A stretch of DNA of 64,000 nucleotides, taken from positions 1,964,501 through 2,028,500 of the forward strand of contig JAQQWL010000006.1 of the NCBI GenBank assembly GCA_038363925.1. Direction: 5' to 3'. Position numbers and translations under genes: made by a program. This DNA comes from Apiospora phragmitis. Its lineage: Eukaryota > Ascomycota > Sordariomycetes > Amphisphaeriales > Apiosporaceae. Each line of letters opens with the position of its first letter. Position 1 is the stretch's first letter. Of this stretch, positions 49,510 to 59,777 are shown in pieces. The notes below the pieces were generated by a model. It was not told the origin of the DNA, did not search any database, and worked only from the letters and a program-made list of their open reading frames with translations.

Positions 49510-49854
49510 ATAGCGAACTTACCGACGATTAAAATACTCGTATTATCGATTTAAATAATAATAGTTACCTTAGGACCACCTTATTATAATACCCTAGAGC
49601 TAGTACTATTACCTTATAACTATGCTGCCGAGGCTGCTTAACTTATAACAGCCCCTGTGATAGCCCCTGTGCTAGTACTAGTACCTCTTATTACGATAGA
49701 TTCTCCCCTTAAGATATCGTCGAGAAGGTCCGCGTTATATAATAACCATAGTAGGGGCGATAGCGAAGAGCCTTATAAGATGCCGTAGTTTTAAGTGATT
49801 TAGTCGAATTCCCCCTTTAGCAGCTTCAGCTTTATGCGGTTGTCCTTTAATTAA
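49510..49854 (+). pseudogene. Unidentified RIP-broken ORF remnant (about 115 codons)
   Basis: GC-richer island. From an ATA (probable ATG) the frame reads IANLPTIKILVLSI-stop-IIIVTLGPPYYNTLELV, then LPYNYAAEAA-stop-LITAPVIAPVLVLVPLITI, DSPLKISSRRSALYNN, HSRGDSEEPYKMP, F, VI, SNSPFSSFSFMRLSFN, ending TAA. Every internal stop is TAA or TAG and fits a Gln codon, so this frame was probably coding. I do not recognise the protein; the Pro/Val-rich and Ser-rich text could be a gag-like or ORF1-like protein. The opposite strand may carry LINE sequence here instead. Confidence 0.45.
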
Positions 49855-50210
49855 TTTATAATTTAAAGTATTATAAATATTAAAAGGCTCGGCGAGTTAA
49901 GTAATTAATAAGCTTATTATGTTTTATATTATTAAAAGCTTTTAAAGTATCGAATATAAATAATATAATTATTAAATATTCTTTTATATTTATTAAACTA
50001 TAAGTTTTATAAATAAGTTTTAATAATATATATATAATATATTTAATAAAGTTAATTTTATAATAATAAATAATATTAACGGACCCTATAAGCGAGCTAC
50101 GCACTTTTAATTAACTTTTTTATAATTAATTTTATATTAACTTTTCTCTTTTAATAAGTATAGAATTAAAAAATAAGGAAAAAAAGATTATATTTAACGC
50201 TTTAATCGTT
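49855..50210 (-). pseudogene. LINE-like reverse transcriptase fragment
   Basis: Minus-strand open frame at 49880-50104. Its end reads IILFIFDTLKAFNNIKHNKL then INYLTRRAF, matching the non-LTR RT block LFLDIKGAFDNVNHxRLIxxLRKRGI (Tad/I-type elements of fungi); the catalytic Asp equivalent (LFID) is kept as FD, the second is Asn. The upstream part (about 50030-50100) would be the DAL..L..I..A segment. Only this piece is left; F2 relative sequence starts just to the right. Confidence 0.55.
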
Positions 50211-50229
50211 TTAAAATAACCTGACATTA

Positions 50230-51925
50230 AATATATAAAAAACTATAACGATATATCATATCCTAAAGTTAACGTTACGTAGCCGACAACGCGGAATTCG
50301 ACCACGATCCGAAATCTCTATAAACTCTCAAAAGTTTTTTAATTTTAAAGAGGAATTAATTATTCGATATATTATTAATCTAAATACGGGATCGTTTTTT
50401 TCTTAATTAAATAATATAAAAGATATAGCGAATCGATTACTTAGCTTACGTAACGCGGAACGCGTCGGCGTTAATTAAGCCTCTAATTTCATACGACGAT
50501 AACTAAACCTCCGGACGCGTTTTAATTAAAGAATCGATTATTAAAAAGTTTTTTATAAAAGTTTTAACGCGTATTACTCGTAATTTATTCTTATATAAAA
50601 TATAATTAATAAATATAAAATATAAAAAGAAAAAATATATAGTTTTAATAAGACCGGGTTTTTTATAAACTAAATCTCGTTTGAAATAATTATAACTACC
50701 TCCGATTAACGCGGAGGGCTTTAAGGTAATATAATAAAAGAACTAAGAATAAGTTATAATTATTTAAGGCGTTAGATTAAACGGTTACGCTATCCCTTCG
50801 TATATTATCTTTATCGAGAAAACGCACCTCTCTTCTTAATATAAAAACAGCTTATTACCGAAGGATTAAATGATCTTAATTATTAAAAATAGCTAAACTA
50901 TAAATAAAAGAGGCGAGGACTAGATTAAATACTTTAATTAATATATTAAGTCTCGTACGAAAGATCGTTATCGCCTCTTAGTCTTAAACGGCCACGAAAG
51001 CCACCACTCGATAACTTTCGAGCTTTATTACGAAAAGAACTCGATTATTATACTCTATATACCTTCTTATTTATCGTATAAGCTCTAACCTTTTAATATC
51101 GGCTATTTTCGTACATTAAAAAAGGCGTACAGGAAAGAAATTAAAAGTTTTATATAAGCGCATATTACCCACATCTCTAAAGAGGACTTCCTACTAGCGT
51201 TTTTAAAAGCGTTCCAATCGACTTTTACCGTTTCGAATATATAAAAAAGCTTTTAAGGGATAGGACTCGTCCCGTATAATCCGGAATATATTATTTCATA
51301 ATTAAATATAAAGCTACATACTTTAACACCTCTAGGGACGTCTTCCGGCCTACTTATCCCTTAAAAATTAAAAACTTTAAATAACTCGATTAAGGCTTAG
51401 TCTTAAACTTAATACGTTTAAAACCGTATCGTATAATATTAAAATAACTCTCCGATATCTATTTTAATTAGTTTTAACTAGATCGTAAAGGCTATAACGT
51501 AGGTTATATACCGAGTTACTCTTTTAAAAAATAAGTACGCGATACTTCGAAAGGTAAATAAGATACTTAGCCGGCGCCGCCGTAAGAAAAAGAAACGGCT
51601 ATAAGATGGAGAATTACTTCGTATATAAGCTAGAGAAGACTTGTAGTTTTAAAGGGATATTAATAGATAGTTATAAAACGAATCGCGTCGGAGGAATAGT
51701 TATATAAAGACGTTTAAGATACGCTTATAACGCTATAAAATTTACGGAGCCCGGGCATAATACGCGTACTTATTAAAATAATATAAAAACCTTTAAAAAT
51801 AATAATTATTACTATATTTAACTAATTTTAAACGTTATAATTAAATTAATTTATAACTTATAAAGCTTAATAATAAAAAATACGCAGCTCGCTTATATAC
51901 GTAGCTCGTTTATAAGGTATATTAA
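50230..51925 (+). mobile_element. F2b: Fot-type transposon related to F2
   Basis: Plus-strand relative of the element split at 12057/19816. Shared blocks: CTAAACCTCCGGACGCGTTTTAATT (50500-50525, which includes words of 20 or fewer common to both), the first-Asp region YSFNKTGFFI near 50640, LVLNGHESHHSI near 50985, and LKAFQSTFTVSNI near 51210. All three catalytic positions are Asn. The right end carries two direct copies of a CGTAGCTCG..TATA word and stops near 51925. The left end is unclear, so the 5' boundary is approximate. Confidence 0.7.
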
Positions 51926-52775
51926 TTAATATAATAATTAATACGTTTTAAAATAATTAATTTTAAAGCTTTATTAATAAAATATTTAAAAGAGTATAAG
52001 CTTTTAAAGAGAAATTAAAATAATAAATATAATAGTAATATAAAAAAGTTAATAAAGATTTAAAAAGTATAATTAAATATTTTTAATAAATTAAAAGCTT
52101 TATATAATTTTAATTAAAAAATAACCTACTATACTTTATTATTAATAAAAACGAAATAAAGGATTTTAGTATTAAAATTTAATAAAAGAGTAAAGGTTAA
52201 TATATTAATAATTATAGAGGTTTAAAAAACGTTATATAAAGTATTTTTATTTTCCCTTTTAAAGTAGTTTATTAATTAATTATTAATATAATATTTTAAT
52301 AAATAATCTTTTAGCTTTAAGCTTTAAATATTCTTATAAAACTTTATAAGCTTTTTAATATATTTTATAAGCTTTATTTACTTGATTTTATTAAGATTTC
52401 GTTAATAATTTTAATATTAAGAAGCTTTTCTAATTATAAGCTTTTTAATATATATTTCAAGCTTTAAATAGTTTATTATATTATTAATTAGTTTATAATT
52501 AATTAATTATTTTATATTTTATTTTATATTATATTTTATTAAAAAGTTAAAGATATATTAAATAATAAAGCTTATTATTAATATTTCTTTTTATAATATT
52601 TAATAAAACTTTAATTACTATATTTCAAGTATATATTATTTATTTATTAATTCTTTTACTTTATAATTTTAATAGTTAAGTTATAAGTTTAATATGAAAT
52701 ATATTTACTAACTTTTTTTTTAAAAGCTTTTAATAATTATAATTAATAAATAATATAAATAAATTAATAATTTAA
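51926..52775. other. AT-rich spacer, nothing recognised
   Basis: Long A/T runs, no frame. AAGCTTTT/TAAGCTTTA words recur at 52300-52460 without clear periodicity. Confidence 0.5.
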
Positions 52776-53149
52776 TATTATAACCTAGCTTAACCATGCG
52801 ACCTAGACTTACTTCTAGTATAGTTTTATATTATTTTAAAGTATATACGAAACCTAGTATAAACTAGTCTCACCTAGTTAGCGCTTACGACCTATTAATA
52901 ATAACGGACCTATTTATTAAAAATACGATAACGTTTATTAAGGAAAGAATACGAGATAGCGTAACAACGATAGTATTAAGTAAATAAAACGGATTAAACA
53001 GCTAAGTCTAGATAATTAGAATTAAATAAGCTAGGACCGCGCTATTAGACGAATGATTAATTTAGGTCACGTGATGAATCGTTAGATTAAAGAATAGGAA
53101 GTTATAATCCCGCGAGTTAACGAATTATAGATCGCGAAAATAAGAATAT
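52776..53149 (+). repeat. G5 5' LTR (type C), left part
   Basis: Starts TATTATAACC (decayed TGTTATAACC), then TAGCTTAACCATGCGACC. Collinear with the inverse of 59385-59777. At 53149 it is broken by the insertion of the type B element and resumes at 54760 with AATAAATAATCTACGATTT, as the uninterrupted minus-strand LTR at 59375 shows. Confidence 0.8.
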
Positions 53150-54759
53150 TATAACGAACGCTATCTAGGTTTTAAGAGAAACCTAGTAAAACGTACTAGG
53201 GTTTATATTAATAATACGAGAGAGTATTTAGACGTCCGGTAGAAGTAACGCTCCTACCGATATAATATGTAATAGCTGGGTCGTAACGTGATATTAAAGG
53301 GTCGAGTGAAGGTATTTATATAATAAAATTATTAAGGCTATTTATTTTATTAATAAGTTAAGATTAATATTTAAATTAATTATTAAAGTAGAAAGTTTTT
53401 ATATAAAATATATAAGGAATCGTTTATTATTATATATTTAGTCTCTTTTTTATTAATTCTTTTATTACTTAGTTTTATTTAACCGTGATTAATACTACTC
53501 GGTTAAGTATTATTAAACTATTTAATATACTCTTATAAAATTACGTTTTATTTTATTATTATATAATTTATTTTTAGTTATTTATATTATTTTATTTATT
53601 TTTACTTATTTATAACTAGGTAGCTTTATCGTATTATCGTTATAATATTATAAGTTTTATTATTATAAACGGGTTCGTTAATATTAATCGATAGGGTAAT
53701 TCTTAATACTAGTTTTCGTAAACGCCTCGGGGTATAGTATCGCCGTGCCGAAAGTGGGTTTAGCTGTATAATTAAGTTAGGTCGTAATATTATCCTCTCT
53801 TTTTTATTTATTTTATTTTTAAAGTAATTAGTTATTATAAATATTCCGTATTTTTTTTCGTTATGTCGGTATTTCGTAAATTCTTTTATTTTTTACTTTT
53901 ATTATAATATATACTTATTATAATATTAAGTCGAGTTAAAAAATCACGGTCTAAGTTTAAAGGTTTCATCGCTCGTTATTACAATTTTATTACTTTTTTT
54001 AAAGACATCGGTTTTAAAATTATACCGTATTCTCGTTATTTTTTTAAAAAGTAAAAATATATAATAATAAAGGGTATTAAGAAATATCGTGAATATATTC
54101 GTTCGTTGTTTTTTTATAATAGTACCGGGGTTTTTTATTTATTTATTATAACGTATTTAAAAAGAGTATCGTTTTTTAAAGCGTAAAAAAGTTATTAGGA
54201 AGAGATAAACGAGGCCGTTACTCGCTCGATTCGTTTTCGGAAATAGAAAAAAATAGCTCGTATAATAAAATTATTAAGGCTATTTACCTTATTAATAAGT
54301 TAAGATTAATACTTAAATTAATTATTAAAGTAAAAAGTATTTATATAAAATATATAAAGAATCGTTTATCGTTATATATTTAATCTTATTTAGCCGTAAT
54401 TAATATTACTCGATTAAATATTATTAAGCTATTTAATATTACTTAATTAAATATTACTAAGCTGCTTAGTATAGTTTTATTAAGTTACGTCTTACTTTAT
54501 TATTACGTGACTTATTTCTTGCTATCTATATTATTTTATCTATTCCTGCTTATTCATAGCTAGGTAGCCTTATCGTGCTATCGTTGTGGTATTAGTTATC
54601 GTAGTGTTGTGGCGGTGCTATAGGGTTTATTATTATAGGCGGGTTCGTTAATACTGATAGTTGGGGTAATTCTTAGTGCTGGTTTTCGTAAGCGCCTTAA
54701 GGTATAGTATCGCCGTGCCGAAGGTGGGTCTAGCCGCATAATTAGGTCAGGTCGTAATA
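53150..54759 (-). mobile_element. Type B gypsy remnant inserted in the G5 5' LTR
   Basis: Minus-strand element reduced to its ends: 3' LTR (53150-53789, 640 bp), the downstream region with the antisense ORF, then a large deletion and most of the 5' LTR (54259-54759). The LTR ends read TATAACGAACGCT and GTCGTAATA; flanking copies AATAT and AATAA are a plausible 5-bp target duplication. Both LTRs are less mutated than the older ones, the right copy least. Confidence 0.8.
53923..54255 (+). pseudogene. aORF-5: N-terminal part of the antisense ORF, type B element
   Basis: Starts ATA (probable ATG), LSRVKKSRSKFKGFIARYYN. The cluster reads Y-S-R-Y-x6-Y-x8-Y-R-E-Y-x6-Y-N: all six cysteine positions are TAT and the spacing is exactly that of the G0 copy. 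Downstream, YLKRVSFFKA and the E-E-I-N-E-A-V-T-R-S-I stretch match other copies. In-frame stops are TAA/TAG only, at Gln positions. The frame runs into the deletion junction at about 54256. Confidence 0.7.
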
Positions 54760-55096
54760 AATAAATAATCTACGATTTAACCGGAATTAATAAAGAAGAA
54801 ACGAAATATATAATAATAAACGATTCTTTATATATTTTATATAAATATTCTTTAAATTAATAATTAATTTAAGTATTAACTTAATTTATTAATAAAGTAA
54901 ATAGTTTTAACGACTTTATTATACGAATTCTTTTATTAAATTACTTTTATTATTAATCTACGAACTAAGTATTATTATTTATTAGATTAATAAGGCGTTT
55001 TTATTATTATATGTTTAAATACTTTCTTATATTATTAATATAAATTTAAATATATTTTATTAGGTTTCTTTTAAAACTTAAATAGCGCTCGTTATA
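54760..55096 (+). repeat. G5 5' LTR (type C), right part
   Basis: Continues the LTR to GCGCTCGTTATA at 55096. From about 54830 (TTTATATATTTTATATAAATATTC) it is nearly the same as types A and B. Confidence 0.8.
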
Positions 55097-55991
55097 TTTT
55101 AGTTACTTTTATTTTTATAAGTTATTATTTAAACCTTTAAATAATAGCTTTATAAAAAATATATCTATATTAAAACCTAGTTACCCTACCCGATAAAAAA
55201 AGATTCCTATTACCACCCCGGCGCCGCTTAACGAAATATCGTTATAAAGGTCTATAGCGACGATAACGACAGCGGCCTTGCTTAATAAGAGCTAGTTAAA
55301 CGTATTAAATACTTCGAGTAAAAGAACGCTAATTATTAATACTATTACGCGAGACTTTAATAAGAGCGTAACGAGCTTTTAATTAAATAAATATTAAAAT
55401 AAATATCTCACGATATTAATAAGTTACGCGAGGAGGTACGCCTTTTTTATATTATTATTAATATTATTTAAACCCTTATTATACTTAAAAGAGGAATAAA
55501 AATTAATACGCTAACACCTTTTTAACGAGATAAGCGGGAATTTCCGAGGATTCCTCGTTTAAGTTAAAGTCTAATAACGATTTTAAAAAGGAATATTCTA
55601 AAACGCTACGTAACGAGTTATCTACGCCGCCTTATTTTTAAAAAGGAAAGTGCTCGCTTAATTCGAACCGTACTTAAATAAATTCGTAAAAAACGATTGA
55701 TAAGTTAAGCTATACCGAGTAAAGGTAAACCGGATTTTTAAAAATTACGACTGCGTCGAGGACGCTTTTAAATCGCTTTTTAAAAACCCCGATAAAAAAT
55801 AATAAGCCGAGAAAGAACTAAGAACCTTTAAATAAAAGAGGTTAGCCGCCTTTTATAACGTTAAATTCCGACGTATTATAGCTTGATTAAATTATATAAA
55901 AGTTATAAAAATTATAATATATTATTAAAGGTTAAAAGAAAAAGTTAAGAACGAGTTTAGCCGGTTTAATACCTTTAAATTTTCTTATATA
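55097..55991 (+). mobile_element. G5: gypsy leader and gag
   Basis: Collinear with 12766-13660 of G0: leader, acidic gag start (about 55240-55290) and the DPDKK block (55785-55800, reading NPDKK). Stops are at Gln and Trp positions. Interrupted at TA (55990-55991) by F1-D. Confidence 0.75.
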
Positions 55992-57823
55992 ACGTGGTTT
56001 ACTACTTAGTCGATTATATTACTAAGTCTGCCACTTTTTTTAGCCTATAAAATTAAATTCTAATATATAGTATATCTATAATTATAATACCGATTTAATT
56101 AAAAAAAGATCGTATGGTTTTAATAATTTAAGCGATATAAAAAGGTTCGAATCGAATTAGTTAAAGAGCTGCTACGAAAGTATTCGACGTCCCCCGAACT
56201 ATTTTAAGTAACCGACTCCGCGATACCGAACCTCGACGCGAAATCCGATATTTATAATATAAATTAAATCTAATTAAAAAAGAGGTACTTCGTAATTATA
56301 AAATTAATTTAAATACTTAAAAAATACCTCCTAATATTAATATTATAAGAGATATAGCGAACCTCTTTTTAAAATCGCGCGGCGGCGACTACGTTAATAA
56401 GTATTAAATTAAACGCTTTATCGATTATAACTTAAACTTTAACACTCGAATAATCCGTCGATACGATTATTAAAAAGCTTTTTATAAAGATATAAATATT
56501 ATTTCCGGCTAGTTTATATTAATCGCGAATATTAAAACTAAATATAATATTTTAAATATAAATATATAGACTTTTAATAAAACCGGCTTTATAATAAGCA
56601 TAATTAAGTTAATACTTATCGTAATACGCGCCGATTATTATAAAAAAGCGAAATCGGTTTAGCTTAATAATCGGGAATAATTAACGGTTATTAAATATAT
56701 TAATTCGTAAAGCTAATATATTCCGCTATTCTTAATTATTTAAAACTAATATTACCTCGTAGATTAATTTCGTAAATACGATTTATTAAGCGATTAAGTA
56801 ATTAAATCGATTTTTAATAACTAAACTAATAACGAAACGGGTTTAAACTAGGTTCGATAGCTCGATAAATATATTAAAACGCGGACGAAAAGCTTTTATT
56901 ACTTTTCAATTTTAAGCGGTTACGAAAGCTATATTTCGGCCGAATTCGAAGAATATTATAAAAGTAACGGCATTATTATATTTAGTATACCTTTTTACTT
57001 TTTTTATTTACTTTAACCTTTAAATATAGTATTTTATTCGCCGTTAAAGCGTATTTATTCGAAAGAAACCGAGCTATTTATTAAAGCGTTAATAAATTAT
57101 ATTATAAAGCTAGAGTTCTTTATCGTTCTTAAGGCCGCGTATTTTATTATTTTATAAAGAATAACATTAGATCTAGATTTAACCCATCTAGTTTAATACT
57201 TTACTACTTAAACGAGATAATTAACAAGCTAGATATACGTTTTTAAACGTTAATACCTAGCCCGTCGCGTTTAAAAACAGCTAGTACTTATAACCCCTAA
57301 ACGCTATCTATTTTTATTAAAAGTAAGGTTATTATTTATTAAAACAGCTCCTCGACCTTAATTTTAAATATTATAAACTAAATAACGAAAGGTATATATA
57401 TAATAATATATAAAATAACTTTTATAAAGGATTAGATACGTACTTAATAAAAGGTTAATTTAATACTTTTTAATTATTAAAAAGTTAAAAAATTACGCGT
57501 TTAACTTAAAGAGCCCTTATTATATAGGAATCTTAAGAGCTATAAAACTAAAAGATAAAAGGGAAGCGTTTAATAATTAATAAATACGGAACGAGAGGTT
57601 CGTCAAAACGAAGGGCGACCGGTAGAAGGCGCTATGACATCTACGGCGAAATAAGTTATAATACGCGAATATATAAAAAGGATATAAAATTAAGTAATTA
57701 ATTAAATAAAGAATAGTTTGAATTAATTTAGAGCGGTAAAATTAAATTAATCTATATAAAAGTGGTAAGTTATAAAAAGAGTGGCCGACTTAATAATATA
57801 GCTAACTTGGTAATAAACCACGT
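55992..57823 (+). mobile_element. F1-D: full-length RIP-mutated Fot-type transposon
   Basis: 1,832 bp between TA copies at 55990-55991 and 57824-57825. Left end ACGTGGTTTACTAC, right end inverse ACGTGGTTTATTACC; both repeats carry two AAGTCGG-type motifs over about 50 bp. The plus-strand transposase: TFN-K-TGFIISI near 56570 (first Asp is AAT), NREW-type block near 56670, ISAEFEEYYKSNGII near 56935-56975, and SPLKRIYSKETELFIKA near 57045-57090. Second and third catalytic Asp are Ser and Asn. The usual family length is about 1.85 kb, so nothing large is missing. Confidence 0.88.
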
Positions 57824-57825
57824 TA

Positions 57826-59328
57826 TATAGTTTATTATTAAAATCGATACGCGCTTATACGAACGCTAGCGCGAGAAGAAAAGCGGCTTATAATAATAAA
57901 ATAACCGAGTTAAAACTAATATAAAACGTTTACGTTAATATATTAATATATAATTTAAAAATATTATTATATATAATTATTATAACTGATTTATAAACTT
58001 GAATATTATTAAATATAATAAATAAAAGAATATTATTTATTATAATTATTAAAAATAAAGGTATTACGTTTAAAAATATCGATCTTTATAAAAAGTTTTT
58101 TAAAAAGTTTTTTAAAACCGATATATTAATATTACCTAAATTAAAAACACCTTTATAATAATTATTAAAAAAAGTAATATTATAATTAGTTATAGCAGCT
58201 TATTTTAAATAGTTTATTATAATAATAGGTATATTATATATTTAACGAATAAGGAGGGAACTAGGTAGTTCTTTTAAGCCCTCGTAATTAAGAAAAGCTG
58301 TAACCGAAGCGCTGTAATAATGCGTAAAGAACTTACCTTAACGTATAATAATTTTAATAATAATAAAGGTACGATTAATAGATGAAAATAATTTATAAAT
58401 TACGAATAATTAATAAATATATTAATAAACGAGCTTGTAAAAGAAATCGTTAAAATTTAAAACGTAAAAATCGACGGATGGCTAGCTATCCCGGTATTCT
58501 TTACCTGGACTTAAAACGCCCGCGTTAAGTACTTATTCTAAGAGGATTCGATTAAAAGTTTAACGGAAATTACGCCGTAAGTAATAATTTCCGTGTCTCG
58601 TTTATAAATAACGTATACATACGACGCTTATATTAAACACTTTACGAAAAAACTCGAGAATAAATAATTTTTTTAACGAATTAATAAATAACTTATTCTA
58701 TATTTATACCTTAATTATATTATTAAAAAGATTTAAACGTTTATACTAGATAAATAACGAGCGTATTTATTAATATAAAAAGATTTACGGTAATTATAAT
58801 AATATTACTTAAAAAAACGAGATTAAAGAGAGTATTTTAGACTAATATTTCGAATACGCCTAAGAAAAATCGCGAGCTTATAAACGTTTAAAAAGAAATG
58901 CTTAATATTTTTAAAACGTATGGTTATATACCCGACGGGAGAACCTTTTTATTATAATTAAAAACTTATAAAATAATCTCGAGCCTCGATAAATTTAATA
59001 AACCTTCAGACTTTTTAATAAACCCGGATTTTAAGTATTAAAGCTAATATTTTATATAAGAAGAGGTATAAAAACACGTCTATTAACGTATTAAATAATA
59101 CCTTATTAAAAAAGAGTAGAAGAATTATAACGATATAACGCTCGATTATAAAAGCTTATTATTTATTTAAAAAAATATCGGCCGGAAAATTAACGCCGCC
59201 GAATATAAAAAAATAACACTAAGCGGATTTAAAAAAGTTTTTATATTAAATAACGGATAATTAAAATAATTATAATTATATTATATTAATAATAAATATA
59301 AAAAGAGTTTATATTAAAGCGTTATTTA
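57826..59328 (+). mobile_element. G5 continued: gag to protease start
   Basis: Resumes gag after F1-D (57835 matches 13680 of G0) and reaches the protease LLDSG region near 59310, where it ends abruptly at an LTR of the opposite strand. RT, integrase and 3' LTR of G5 are missing. Confidence 0.7.
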
Positions 59329-59777
59329 TTATTATATATTTTATTATTTCTTTATTAATTTTAATTAAATCGTAAATTATATATTCTTATCTTTATAATC
59401 TATAATTCGTTAATTTACGAGATCGTAACTTTTTATTCTTTAATCTAACGATTTATTACGTGACCTAGGTTAGTTATCCGTTTAATAGCGCGGTCCGGGT
59501 TTATTTAACTCTAGTTATCTAAGCCTAGCTATTTAGTCTTAGTTATTTAAACTTAGTTGTCTAGTTCGTATTATTTATTTAATATTATTATTATTACGCT
59601 GTCTTATATTCTTTCTTTAATAACCGTTATCGTGTTTTTAATAAGTTTATTATTATTAATAAGTTATAAACGTTAATTAAATAGGGCTAGTTTATACTAA
59701 GTTTTATATATACTTTAAATATTATAAAGCCGCGCCGGAAATAGATCTAGGTTATATAATTAAACTAGGTTATAATA
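59329..59777 (-). repeat. Gypsy 3' LTR of G6 (type C), left part truncated
   Basis: Minus-strand LTR ending AGGTTATAATA at 59777. Its middle part (59370-59410) is uninterrupted and so documents the pre-insertion state of the G5 LTR. The U5 end is missing. Confidence 0.75.
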
